This document shows positions 27,971-35,462 of a DNA stretch of 64,000 nucleotides, one piece after another. The DNA is from Deltaproteobacteria bacterium (GTDB lineage Bacteria; Desulfobacterota; Binatia; DP-6), in NCBI GenBank assembly GCA_005879795.1, contig VBKJ01000129.1, positions 65,931-129,930 of the forward strand, read 5' to 3'. Numbering within the stretch: position 1 is the stretch's first letter; each line of letters begins with the position of its first letter. The position numbers and the translations under genes were made by a program. The notes under the pieces are model-generated. The model had not been told where the DNA came from, did no database searches, and saw nothing but the letters and a program-made list of their open reading frames with translations.

Positions 27971-28276
27971 CTAGACCGCGACCAGGACCGCTTCGTCCTC
28001 GACCTTCACGTCGTACTTCTCCACCCGCTCGCTCTCGTCCATGGTGTTGCAACCGGTGGTGACGTCGTACTGCCAGCCGTGCCACGGGCAGGTGACGATC
28101 GCCCCCTCGAGCTCGCCCTCGCCGAGCGGGCCGCCGCGGTGGAGGCAGGTGTTGTCGATGGCGTGGAACGCGCCGCCGACGTTGAAGAGCGCGATCTGCT
28201 TGCCGCCCGCCTCGACGCACTTGCCCGTCCCCGGCGGGACGTCGCCAGCGGCGGCGACCTTCACGAAATTCGGCAT
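27971..28276 (-). CDS. Rieske [2Fe-2S] ferredoxin
   Basis: A 101-residue soluble Rieske protein. Both cluster motifs are intact: CxH in 'NTCLHRGGPLGEG' and CxxH in 'VTCPWHGWQYD'. It is the size of oxygenase ferredoxins and NirD-like proteins. A 'TTGCNTMDESERVEKYDVKVED' tail matches the assimilatory/biphenyl type. It would carry electrons for an oxygenase or reductase not found nearby. It is the last gene of the rmuC-DGQHR-GST-Rieske run, 32 nt after the GST stop. Confidence 0.88.
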   Translation of the reverse strand: MPNFVKVAAAGDVPPGTGKCVEAGGKQIALFNVGGAFHAIDNTCLHRGGPLGEGELEGAIVTCPWHGWQYDVTTGCNTMDESERVEKYDVKVEDEAVLVAV

Positions 28277-28308
28277 GGGGCGGCTTCTGACACGCGCCCC
28301 GGGACCGG

Positions 28309-29097
28309 TCAAGACGCGAGCGCGGCGGCGATGGGCGGGAGCGTGCCCAGGCGGTCGAGCCACTCGACGACCACGGGGACCTCCTCGACCAGCCGGGCCT
28401 CGGCGTAGCCCCGCAGGCCCGCGAGCTGGGCGAAGACCGCCACGTCCGCAATCGTTGGAGTCCGCCCGAGGAGATGGGGCTTGCCCGCGAGGAGGGTGGC
28501 GAGCCCGGCCAGGCTCGCGCGCAGGCGATCCTCGAGCCGGTCGAGCGAGTGGGCCGTGTAGCCGGCGGCAGCATGGCGTCGGCGCATCCATGCCACGAGG
28601 AGCCGGCCGAGCAGCGGCCGAAGCGGCGCGCTCGCCATCTCGGTCACGGTGTTCGCGAGCGCGGCCACCCGGTTCTCGGGGTTGAGCCATTTGCACGCCC
28701 CGACCACGGGGGCGAGCACCCCATCCGCCCACTCCTCGACGAGCCCGGCGTACGCCCGGGCCTCGGCACCGAGCGGGACGAGCAGCGGCTCGGGGTACAC
28801 CTCGTCGAGATGGTGCGCGATGCGGCTCTGGTCCGCGATGACCGTCTCGCCGTGCACCAGGACGGGCACCCGGCCGAGCGGGCTCAAGCGGCGGAGCTCC
28901 CGGCGCCGGCCCAGGGTCACGGTCACGCGGCGGAAGGGCACGCCCTTCAGCTGGAGGCAGATGCGCGCCTTCAGACAGAACGGCGAGTCGCTCAGCTCGT
29001 AGAGCAGCGCTTCGTCGGGGACGAAGACGACGGAGCGCCGCGACGGCACCGCTTCCGGAACAGGCGGCTCCTCCGGCATCGGGTGGGCCGGCCTCAT
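28309..29097 (-). CDS. Glutathione S-transferase-like protein
   Basis: About 262 residues. After a ~25-residue charged leader, the thioredoxin-fold N-domain reads 'YELSDSPFCLKARICLQLKGVPFRRVTV' with a Ser/Cys pair in the active-site region, then 'LSPLGRVPVLVHGETVIADQSRIAHHLDEVYPEP', which contains the cis-Pro and the GSH gamma-Glu-binding segment. The helical C-domain includes 'LLGRTPTIADVAVFAQL', the GST N-capping motif. The ATG overlaps the stop of the DGQHR gene (ATGA). The substrate is unknown. Confidence 0.82.
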   Translation of the reverse strand: MRPAHPMPEEPPVPEAVPSRRSVVFVPDEALLYELSDSPFCLKARICLQLKGVPFRRVTVTLGRRRELRRLSPLGRVPVLVHGETVIADQSRIAHHLDEVYPEPLLVPLGAEARAYAGLVEEWADGVLAPVVGACKWLNPENRVAALANTVTEMASAPLRPLLGRLLVAWMRRRHAAAGYTAHSLDRLEDRLRASLAGLATLLAGKPHLLGRTPTIADVAVFAQLAGLRGYAEARLVEEVPVVVEWLDRLGTLPPIAAALAS

Positions 29098-30227
29098 CCG
29101 CGCAGCGCCGTCCGCAGCTCGCGCGCCAGCAGCTCGACCGTGCCGCGCGTGCCGCCGGCCTGCTTCTGGCGCCACTCGCCCTCGGTCTCGAAGCGGGCGT
29201 CGCCGACCAGGAGCCCCCACGGCTTGATCGTCTGCCGGATGGCGTGCGCGTCGAGCGGGTCGCCGCCGCCGTCACGGATCGTCTTCAGCACGTCGGGCAC
29301 CACGCGCAGGAAGGCGCGCAGCGCCACACCGGTCTTGATGCTGTACTTGCGACCCACCCAGGCGCGCGGGAAGACGGCCGCGATCTGCTTGAAGTAGTTC
29401 AAGAAGAAGCGCTGCGCCGACTCCCGGAAGCGGTCCGACTGCCGGCCGCCCAGGGCGTCGAGGGCGGTGAAGATGCCCTTCAACTCCTCGGCGAGCGGTG
29501 CCTGCGCCACCCGCCCGTGCCCGACGCCGAAGAGCTTGATGTCGCCGTGGAGCGGCGAGTCCGCGTACTCGTTCAGGGTGCGGATGATGTCGTGGCTCGC
29601 GGCGAGCTGCTTGTCGGGGTAGAGGCGCCGCCCGGCCAGGCTGATCAGGTGGGACGGGTTCAGCTTCGTGTGCTTGGCGTTGATGGTGACGAACAGCTCC
29701 ACCACCTGGTCCGGCGTCAGGCGGTCGAAGATCACGGCCGGCACCTGCACGTCCTCGGCCTGCCCGGCGGCGATCAGCTGGTGCAGCGCCAGCAGGCGGT
29801 GCTGGCCGTCGAGCGCACGCAGCACGCCCTCCTCGGAGGGAATCTCGAGCACTCCGAGCACGCGGTGCGAGCTGGTGGGCGTGAACTCGAGGCGCCGGTC
29901 CGCGACCAGGAGGACGGCGCCCGGGATGGCGGGCAGGTTCCCGGTCTCCGAGCACTGCGTGTAGTAGTCGACCAGCTCGGCGATCTTCTTCTTGATGATC
30001 GGGCGCTGGTAGGCCTCCGCGCTGGCCGCGATGCGCTTCTCGAGCAGCTCCCAGTTGACGCGCGCGGCCTTCTTCGACTTGCGCTTCGCGTCCCCCGGCG
30101 GGTGCCCAGTGGTGTCGTAGGAGAGCACCTCGAAGCGCACCAGCCGGTCGACGTCACGCGCGCCGAGGATCGCCTGGTAGAGGAAGACGCCGAACTGGTG
30201 GAGCCGGACGGCCGGGACGCTGATCAT
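29094..30227 (-). CDS. DGQHR domain protein (DndB-like)
   Basis: A 377-residue protein with the defining motif 'RALDGQHRLLAL' near residue 143 and the following 'FVTINAKHTKLNPSHLISL' block. DGQHR proteins include DndB, the negative regulator of DNA phosphorothioation operons, and relatives in other DNA-modification or defence loci; they belong to a ParB/Srx-like fold superfamily. A Lys-rich segment (KRKSKKAARVNW) near residue 50 may contact nucleic acid. The ATG has an AGAGAGGAGG upstream. No dndACDE is near. It sits between rmuC and a GST gene, an unusual setting. Confidence 0.8.
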   Translation of the reverse strand: MISVPAVRLHQFGVFLYQAILGARDVDRLVRFEVLSYDTTGHPPGDAKRKSKKAARVNWELLEKRIAASAEAYQRPIIKKKIAELVDYYTQCSETGNLPAIPGAVLLVADRRLEFTPTSSHRVLGVLEIPSEEGVLRALDGQHRLLALHQLIAAGQAEDVQVPAVIFDRLTPDQVVELFVTINAKHTKLNPSHLISLAGRRLYPDKQLAASHDIIRTLNEYADSPLHGDIKLFGVGHGRVAQAPLAEELKGIFTALDALGGRQSDRFRESAQRFFLNYFKQIAAVFPRAWVGRKYSIKTGVALRAFLRVVPDVLKTIRDGGGDPLDAHAIRQTIKPWGLLVGDARFETEGEWRQKQAGGTRGTVELLARELRTALRG

Positions 30228-30245
30228 GCTGCACGCCTCCTCTCT

Positions 30246-31361
30246 CTACGACGAGCGGAGCAGGAGCGCCTGCCGCGGCGCGTCCTCGGCGGGCTCCTCA
30301 CCGCCGATGGCCGTCAGCTTGCCGCCCAGCCGCTCCATGCGGCGCTCGGCCGCCCCGTACGCCGCCGCCGCGTTGGTCAGGTGCTTGCCCACCAGGCGGA
30401 AGTCCTCCTTCAGGCGACCCAGGTCGCCTCCGAGACGCGCCAGGAGACCCATCACCTCCTGCGCGCGCGCCTCGATGCGCAGGCCGCGCAGCCCGAGCGC
30501 TATCGCCTGGAGGTAGGCGTAGAAACAGTTGGGCGACACCGGGATGACCTTTCGGGCGATGGCGTAGGCGGCCAGGCCGGGCTCGTCGTCGCGGATGATG
30601 GTCTCGTAGTAGACGTTCTCGGCCGGGATGTACATCAGGGCGAAGTCGTAGGTGCCCTCGTCCGGGAGCACGTACTTGGTCGCGATGTCGTCGACGTGTC
30701 TCCGCACCCGGGCGACGAAGGCCTTGCGGGCGCGCGCGCGCTCGTCGTCGTCCGCGGCCTCGAGCAGGCGCCGGAAGTCCTCGAGCGGGAACTTGGCGTC
30801 GACGGGGACGAGCCCGTCGCCCAGGCGGACGACCGCATCGACCCGCTCGCCGCTCCGGAAGGCGTGCTGGAGCGTGAAGTGGGCGGAGGGCAACACCTGC
30901 GCCAGGAGGTCCCCCAAGAGGAACTCGCCCAGTCCACCGCGGAGCTTCGGGGCGCGCAGGATGTCGTGCAGCGAGGCGACGTCGCGCCCGACCTCGTAGA
31001 CCTTGGAGGCCGCCTCGCGCAACTCGCCGAGGCCCTTCTGCACTTCCCCCACCACGCGCGAGGTGTTATCGAGCCGCTCGCCGACGGCGGCCTGGCTGCA
31101 CTGCACCACCTCGAGGCTCTCGCGCAGGCGGTCGTTCATCTGCCCCGTGAGCCGCGCGAGCTGCTGACCGACGAGCTCCCCCTGGCCGGCGAGCGCCTCC
31201 GCCACCTGGGCGCGGAGGGCGTCGAGCTGCTGCTGGAGGAGGAGCAGCGCCCCGGTGTCGTCGCGCGGGGCGCGGGTGCGGCGAACCTCCCGGGCGAGCA
31301 CCACGAGCGCCCCGCCCACCACGATCGCCGCCGCGACCATCCACGCTTCGATCGTCACCAC
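30246..31361 (-). CDS. rmuC: DNA recombination protein RmuC
   Basis: A 371-residue protein with one N-terminal membrane helix (residues ~7-22), a long coiled coil (~40-130: 'LLLLQQQLDALRAQVAEAL') and a PD-(D/E)XK-like nuclease domain: 'LGEFLLGDLLAQVLP' then 'VDAKFPLEDFRRLLEA', with Asp and Lys of the VDAKFP motif as catalytic residues. RmuC limits rearrangements at inverted repeats and has been linked to restricting mobile DNA. The GTG start is one of two adjacent GTGs. It is 18 nt upstream of the DGQHR gene. Confidence 0.92.
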   Translation of the reverse strand: MVTIEAWMVAAAIVVGGALVVLAREVRRTRAPRDDTGALLLLQQQLDALRAQVAEALAGQGELVGQQLARLTGQMNDRLRESLEVVQCSQAAVGERLDNTSRVVGEVQKGLGELREAASKVYEVGRDVASLHDILRAPKLRGGLGEFLLGDLLAQVLPSAHFTLQHAFRSGERVDAVVRLGDGLVPVDAKFPLEDFRRLLEAADDDERARARKAFVARVRRHVDDIATKYVLPDEGTYDFALMYIPAENVYYETIIRDDEPGLAAYAIARKVIPVSPNCFYAYLQAIALGLRGLRIEARAQEVMGLLARLGGDLGRLKEDFRLVGKHLTNAAAAYGAAERRMERLGGKLTAIGGEEPAEDAPRQALLLRSS

Positions 31362-31382
31362 CCCTCCCCGCCCGGGCGGCCC

Positions 31383-31595
31383 CTACCCCAGGGCGCTCGC
31401 GTACTCTTCGAGCTGCTCGAGCTTCCGCAGGCGGGCAATCCGCACCGGCCGCTCGGGTGCGGGCGCGCCAACCAGCTCCGCCCGCGCCGCCGTGATCGCC
31501 GCCGCAATCAGGATCCGGCAGCGAGCGTGCACGGCACGTGCGACGCGCTGCCGTCGCATGCGGACGATCTCCGCGAATGCGATCACCTCGCCCAC
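31383..31595 (-). CDS. Small hypothetical protein upstream of rmuC
   Basis: A 70-residue frame starting at GTG, mostly helical and Arg-rich: 'MGEVIAFAEIVRMRRQRVARAVHARCRILIAAAITAARAE' (read in parts). It ends 21 nt before rmuC on the same strand, so it could lead the operon. I do not recognise a family. The frame is short enough to be chance in GC-rich DNA; the position and a regular amphipathic pattern are the only support. Confidence 0.4.
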   Translation of the reverse strand: MGEVIAFAEIVRMRRQRVARAVHARCRILIAAAITAARAELVGAPAPERPVRIARLRKLEQLEEYASALG

Positions 31596-31672
31596 GGCCG
31601 GCGTACCCTACCATGGCCGTGCGCGGAGTTGTAGCAGGTCTCCGGCGGCGCTGTCTCGTTGTCATCCCCACG

Positions 31673-31701
31673 TTGATCCAGTTGGGGCTGCGGGTTACAA
31701 G
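31673..31701 (+). promoter_or_regulatory. Promoter of the truncated metallophosphoesterase copy
   Basis: TTGATC (31673-31678), 17-nt spacer, TACAAG (31696-31701), then 6 nt to the GTG. The intact copy at 34786 has the same arrangement, so the promoter was probably duplicated with the gene. Confidence 0.45.
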
Positions 31702-31707
31702 GATACC

Positions 31708-31914
31708 GTGCGGCTCGTCTGCTTCGGTGACATTCACATGGCACTTCGAGCCATCGGACGGCTCGCGCCAGAGCTCTCGACCGCCGACGCAGCGATCCTC
31801 GTGGGCGACCTGACGCACTTCGGCGACCCGGCGGATGCCTTCCGGGGCATCGCAGCGGTGCGCGCGTTCTGCCCGCAGGTGCTCGCCGTCACCGGGAACC
31901 TCGACTTCGTTTGA
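31708..31914 (+). pseudogene. 5' fragment of a YfcE-like metallophosphoesterase gene
   Basis: A 68-residue frame equivalent to the first 66 residues of the intact gene at 34786-35457. It keeps 'LVCFGDIHMALRAI', 'GDLTHFGDPADAF' and 'VLAVTGNLD' but stops right after, so it lacks the histidine-rich metal motifs of the second half. The two copies share a 28-nt identical stretch at the start but differ widely elsewhere, so the duplication is old. It lies at the left border of the toxin-antitoxin/IS91 segment. A short stable peptide is possible; catalysis is not. Confidence 0.75.
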
Positions 31915-32067
31915 GGGACGAACTCAGCAGCACGCCGAGCAACAGCCCCGCACAATTTCAGGGTTGGAACGCTCCTCGCCTACTCGTTGAGTGCGGGGTG
32001 GTTCGGATGCCGTGGTAGCAGGGCGGTAGCAACGGCGTCCTGGCAAGAGGATCCACCCGGGACACGG

Positions 32068-32508
32068 TCAGGGCGACGGCGGCACGACCGACAAACCCGG
32101 AAGGTGACGCTGGATCCTGGCAAACTCGTCGACGTTCGCGGTGACGACCGTGGCGCCGATCCTCCACGCGCTCAGCCCGATCAGCAGGTCGTTCACGATG
32201 CCGAGCCGGTCTCGCAGCCCCCGTCCGTCACCGTGGAGGGCCCTGAAGAGGACCGCGGCACGGTCGAACAGATCGGGCGCCGGACCGATCAGCCGTTGCG
32301 CCGGAAAGGCTCCCTTGATCCGATCGACCGCACGACGGCGTGGAAGGGTGTCCGCCCCGAGACGGAGCTCCATGAGCACCACCGAGGAGAGGAAGCGCAC
32401 GGTCCGCTGCGCCGGGCCGGTGACCCACTGGGCGTGCGCGCCCAGGCGCAGGTAGTCGATGAAGACGTTGGTGTCGAGGAGGACCTTGCGACCTACCGGT
32501 ACGGCCAC
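32068..32508 (-). CDS. vapC: PIN-domain ribonuclease toxin, VapC family
   Basis: A 146-residue PIN protein. The acidic metal-binding residues are in place: Asp12 in 'VLLDTNVFIDYL', Glu47 in 'VLMELRLGA', Asp near 107 in 'GIVNDLLIGLSA', and Asp near 127 in 'VTANVDEFARI'. VapC toxins cleave RNA, often initiator tRNA or the sarcin-ricin loop of 23S rRNA. The gene overlaps the antitoxin gene by 16 nt, the standard order antitoxin then toxin. The base composition here is lower in GC than the surroundings, consistent with horizontal acquisition. Confidence 0.88.
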   Translation of the reverse strand: MAVPVGRKVLLDTNVFIDYLRLGAHAQWVTGPAQRTVRFLSSVVLMELRLGADTLPRRRAVDRIKGAFPAQRLIGPAPDLFDRAAVLFRALHGDGRGLRDRLGIVNDLLIGLSAWRIGATVVTANVDEFARIQRHLPGLSVVPPSP

Positions 32509-32699
32509 GGCCGCTCGTCACCCTTGAGGATTCCCTTGAGCGGCCTCAGGCGCCGACCGATCCGCTCCTCATCCATCAGGAGCGCGAGCGCTCGTTCGAT
32601 CGCCTCCTGCTCCGAGTCGACACCGAAGTACCGTTTCGCGAAGTCGATTTTGCTCTGGTCGAGCTTCAGGTGCTTGTGGCGAACCGCGGACGTCCGCAT
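32493..32699 (-). CDS. vapB: Antitoxin of the VapBC-type module
   Basis: A 68-residue protein. The N-terminus 'HKHLKLDQSKIDFAKRYFGVDSEQEAIERALALLMDEE' fits a ribbon-helix-helix or related DNA-binding dimer, and the C-terminal 'RRLRPLKGILKGDERPWPYR' should wrap the toxin. The ATG at 32699 is chosen: the alternative start at 32726 lies in the palindromic operator. It overlaps vapC by 16 nt. Confidence 0.8.
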   Translation of the reverse strand: MRTSAVRHKHLKLDQSKIDFAKRYFGVDSEQEAIERALALLMDEERIGRRLRPLKGILKGDERPWPYR

Positions 32700-32705
32700 G
32701 TGGCC

Positions 32706-32728
32706 TCGTGTACATGACGTGTACACGA
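32706..32728. promoter_or_regulatory. Palindromic operator of the vapBC module
   Basis: TCGTGTACA (32706-32714), 5-nt spacer, TGTACACGA (32720-32728): a perfect 9-bp inverted repeat ending 7 nt upstream of the antitoxin ATG. It overlaps the predicted -10 box, as expected for conditional autorepression by the VapBC complex. Confidence 0.75.
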
Positions 32729-32746
32729 ACAGACCTGGGCGATCAA
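32718..32746 (-). promoter_or_regulatory. Predicted vapBC promoter
   Basis: Minus strand: TTGATC (32746-32741), 17-nt spacer, TACACG (32723-32718). The -10 match is weak, but it falls on the right arm of the operator, so repression by occlusion is plausible. Confidence 0.4.
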
Positions 32747-33168
32747 GAACGGCTGGCCCTGACGCTGGAAGTGAATGCAGTTCCCCCGTCTCGCGCGGTT
32801 ACGCGGCATGGTGTTCCATCCGCCCCGCGCCGAAACACTTCGTTGCGCGGGCGGTCGGACTCGCGCCGACCCTTCGTGCACCGAGGGCCGCTCCAGAGGT
32901 CATCGATGGCGGTGGCGCGTCGCACGTTGCAACGATGTGCTGTCGCGATGTGGGTTAAACCGGGAAGTCTACGTAACGTCCGAAGTCAGACCCTCGCCCC
33001 AAGGCCCCCCGGCTCGCGCGGGGCGTATAATGCCCAAGGCGACGTGGTCACAGACACGGCGCGTTGTGAAGTCTGCGTGCTCCGGGACACGGGGTGAACG
33101 GGAGAGCCGATCCTGGCACCAGCTTCCGGGCGAAGCGATGCGTGGCGGGCGGGGGAGCGGGCCAGCTT
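32729..33168. other. Gene-free stretch between vapBC and the IS91-type transposase
   Basis: About 440 nt without a convincing gene. It should contain the 3' end of the IS91-type element. A C-rich/G-rich stem (33004-33023) is followed by a perfect TATAAT at 33026-33031, but without a matching -35. The motif 'CATCCGCC...GCG..GAAAC' at about 32817 resembles one at about 34696 on the other side of the transposase gene; whether these mark the element's ends I cannot tell. Confidence 0.45.
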
Positions 33169-34630
33169 CTATTCCGAGGGGCTGTCGGCCCACGGCGACG
33201 CCCGCGCAGGCGGTAATGCCTCTCCGGCCTCCATGGACAGCCCGAGGTGCGTGAGGATCCGCCGGATCACCGCGGGGTCCTCGATCGTCGCCAGCACGAT
33301 CATGCGCCCGCCGCATTTCGGACAGGCGAGGACGTCGGCTTCAAACGCCCGGCGCATGAGGTCGGCCCAGGCGCGATACTTCGGGCGCGCGCGACGATGC
33401 GTCGCATCGTCACGCGGGTCGTCGGCGGGCGGCGGCGATGGGACCGTGCCAGCCTCGGGTTCGGCGCGCGCCACCACCGCCCGGCGCCACGGCGCGTTCG
33501 GCGCCAGGACGCCGTGATAGAAGTATCAGGTTGGTCCGCGGCCGGGGCACCAGCGGGACGAGCCGCTCCAGCAGCTCCACCGGTGTGAAGACGAGATGGG
33601 TCGTCCCGTCTGCCCATGGGCGCTGCAGGGCGACGGCGATCCGCCCGTCGCGCAGCCGGTGCAGTCGCCCCTGCCCGAGCGGCGGACGGCAGAGGTACTG
33701 GCAGAGCCGCTCGCGGTCGCCCGCGGCGACGTGCACGGCGGCATGCAGGTCGAAGCCGGCTTCGTGCGCGTGAAGCGGCACGTGGCGCTCGACCCACGGC
33801 GCATCGGGGTCCGCGCCGATCCGCACGGGCCGCCGCCCCGCGCGCGGGCCCAGGGCGCCCCGGCCGAGGATCGCCGCCCGGGAGAGGGCCGCCAGCGCCG
33901 CGGACTCGTCCGCGAGCGGATCAGGGTCCTCGGCAGCGCTCGCCGTCCCCGTCACGCCGAGGCGCTCGAGCCGCCGCCGCACGCGCGCGACGACGCGGTG
34001 CACGTCCTCGTCCGTGGGCGGCGACGCTTGGCGGAAGCGCAGCGTGCCGTCCCCGTCGCGCACGAAGACGCCGTCGAGGACGAGCGTGTGGAAGTGAAGG
34101 TGCACGTTCACGGCCCCGCCGAAGCGCTGCACGCTCGTCGCCATGCCGGTCTCTCCGCCCGCCAGCCCCTGACGCCGCGCCTGGCGGCGATAGGCGCTGC
34201 GCAGCGCGCGCACGGAGACGTGCAGCACGGTGCGACACAGGCGGTGATCGTAGGCGAGCCGGTAGCGCAGCCGGTGCGGGACCGAGAGGACCCACTGGCG
34301 GACCGGCACGTCGGCAGGCAGCACGCGATCCACGAGGTGTGCCGCGCGCTCGGCCATCCGCCGTCCGCCGCAGCTCGGACAGACCGCGCGGCCCTTGCAC
34401 GAGAAGGGAACCAGGCGCTCGAACGCACGGTGCCCGCAGCGTACTCGCGCGAAGCCGTGGGCCAACACCCCGCAGCGGAGGAATTTTCGGAACTCGTTCA
34501 CGACAAACCCGGGGAGGCCACTGCCATCCGTCTGTGCGTCTACGGCGGCGAGGAAATCGGTGAGGTGTGTGCGCACGACGCCGTAGAGCACGCCGGTCGT
34601 CGGCGATCGCGGCACGTAGACGGCGGCCAT
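33169..34630 (-). pseudogene. IS91-family transposase, frameshifted
   Basis: The N-terminal ~370 residues read 'FRKFLRCGVLAHGFARVRC', a zinc-binding set (CGH...C...CPSCGGRRM), 'VLSVPHRLRYRLAYD', and the HUH-type motif 'VNVHLHFHTLVLDGVF', all typical of IS91/IS801 Y2 transposases. Near 33518-33528 the frame must shift by one base: the expected 'YHGVLAPNAPWRRAVVAR' is read in another frame, which then continues to the family's C-terminus ('LACPKCGGRMIVLATIEDPAVIRRILTHLGL'). One extra base therefore splits the gene. It is either inactive or relies on ribosomal slippage. The start has no strong Shine-Dalgarno. Confidence 0.85.
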
Positions 34631-34748
34631 GCAGAGCGCCCGTAGCGGGCGAGCGGCCAGCCCCGGGCGAGCGGTCTCAACGGGCGCGAAGTTTCATCCG
34701 CCGCGCGGCGAAACGATCCGTTACCCCGAAGGAACACGCCACGGCTCG

Positions 34749-34777
34749 TTGCGACGACATCGGGCGGCAGCTAAAAC
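34749..34777 (+). promoter_or_regulatory. Promoter of the metallophosphoesterase operon, leaderless type
   Basis: TTGCGA (34749-34754), 17-nt spacer, TAAAAC (34772-34777), then 8 nt to the GTG at 34786. Transcription would begin at or within two bases of the start codon. Confidence 0.5.
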
Positions 34778-34785
34778 CGCGGTCG

Positions 34786-35457
34786 GTGCGACTCGTCTGC
34801 TTCGGTGACATTCACATGGCCTTCCGGGCCATCGAACGACTCGGCCCCGTGCTCCGCGAGGCCGAGTGCGCGATCCTCACCGGCGACCTCACCCACTTCG
34901 GAGACCCTCCCGACGCCTTCCGGGTCGTCGATGCGGTCAGGCAGTTTTGCCCAAGCGTGCTAGCAGTTACTGGAAACCTCGACATGCCGTCGGTGATCGA
35001 CGCGCTCGAGGCCGAGGGCATCTCGCTCCACGGCGAGGGACGGCGGCTCGGCGACCTCGGCATCTTCGGCTGCGGCGGCTCGAACATCACCCCCATGGAC
35101 ACGCCGACCGAGCTCGAGGAGGACGAGCTGCGGGCCGTCCTCGAGCGCGGCCACGCGGCGGTGGCGGACGCGCCCCGGCGCCTCATGGTCTGCCACGCGC
35201 CGCCCTTCGACACGCGCCTCGATCGCCTCATGAACGGCCGCCCGGTGGGAAGCCCGGCGGTGCGCGCCTTCATCGAGGTGCGGCGGCCCGACCTCGCCGT
35301 CGTCGGGCACATTCACGAGGGACGGGGCACCGAGCGCGTGGGCGAGACGCTCGTGCTCAACGCGGGCCCGCTGCGCGACGGCGGCTACGTCGTGGTCGAG
35401 AACGGCGCGGACGGCCTGACGGCCGAGCTCCGGAACTTCCGCGCCGCAGGCGCCTGA
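34786..35457 (+). CDS. Metallophosphoesterase, YfcE/MJ0936-like
   Basis: A 223-residue calcineurin-fold phosphoesterase. All metal motifs are present: GDIH (residues ~7-10), 'GDLTHFGD', 'GNLD', 'CHAPPFDT' and 'GHIHEG'. Substrates of this group are phosphodiesters, but the natural one is unknown. The GTG start follows the -10 box by 8 nt and there is no Shine-Dalgarno. A truncated divergent copy lies 3 kb upstream (31708-31914), with a toxin-antitoxin and an IS91-type gene between them. The VOC gene begins 5 nt after its stop. Confidence 0.85.
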   Translation: MRLVCFGDIHMAFRAIERLGPVLREAECAILTGDLTHFGDPPDAFRVVDAVRQFCPSVLAVTGNLDMPSVIDALEAEGISLHGEGRRLGDLGIFGCGGSNITPMDTPTELEEDELRAVLERGHAAVADAPRRLMVCHAPPFDTRLDRLMNGRPVGSPAVRAFIEVRRPDLAVVGHIHEGRGTERVGETLVLNAGPLRDGGYVVVENGADGLTAELRNFRAAGA

Positions 35458-35462
35458 CCCCG

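Noticed and set aside
33026-33031. Perfect TATAAT as a promoter
   Set aside because: No acceptable -35 at 15-19 nt and no gene directly downstream on that strand.
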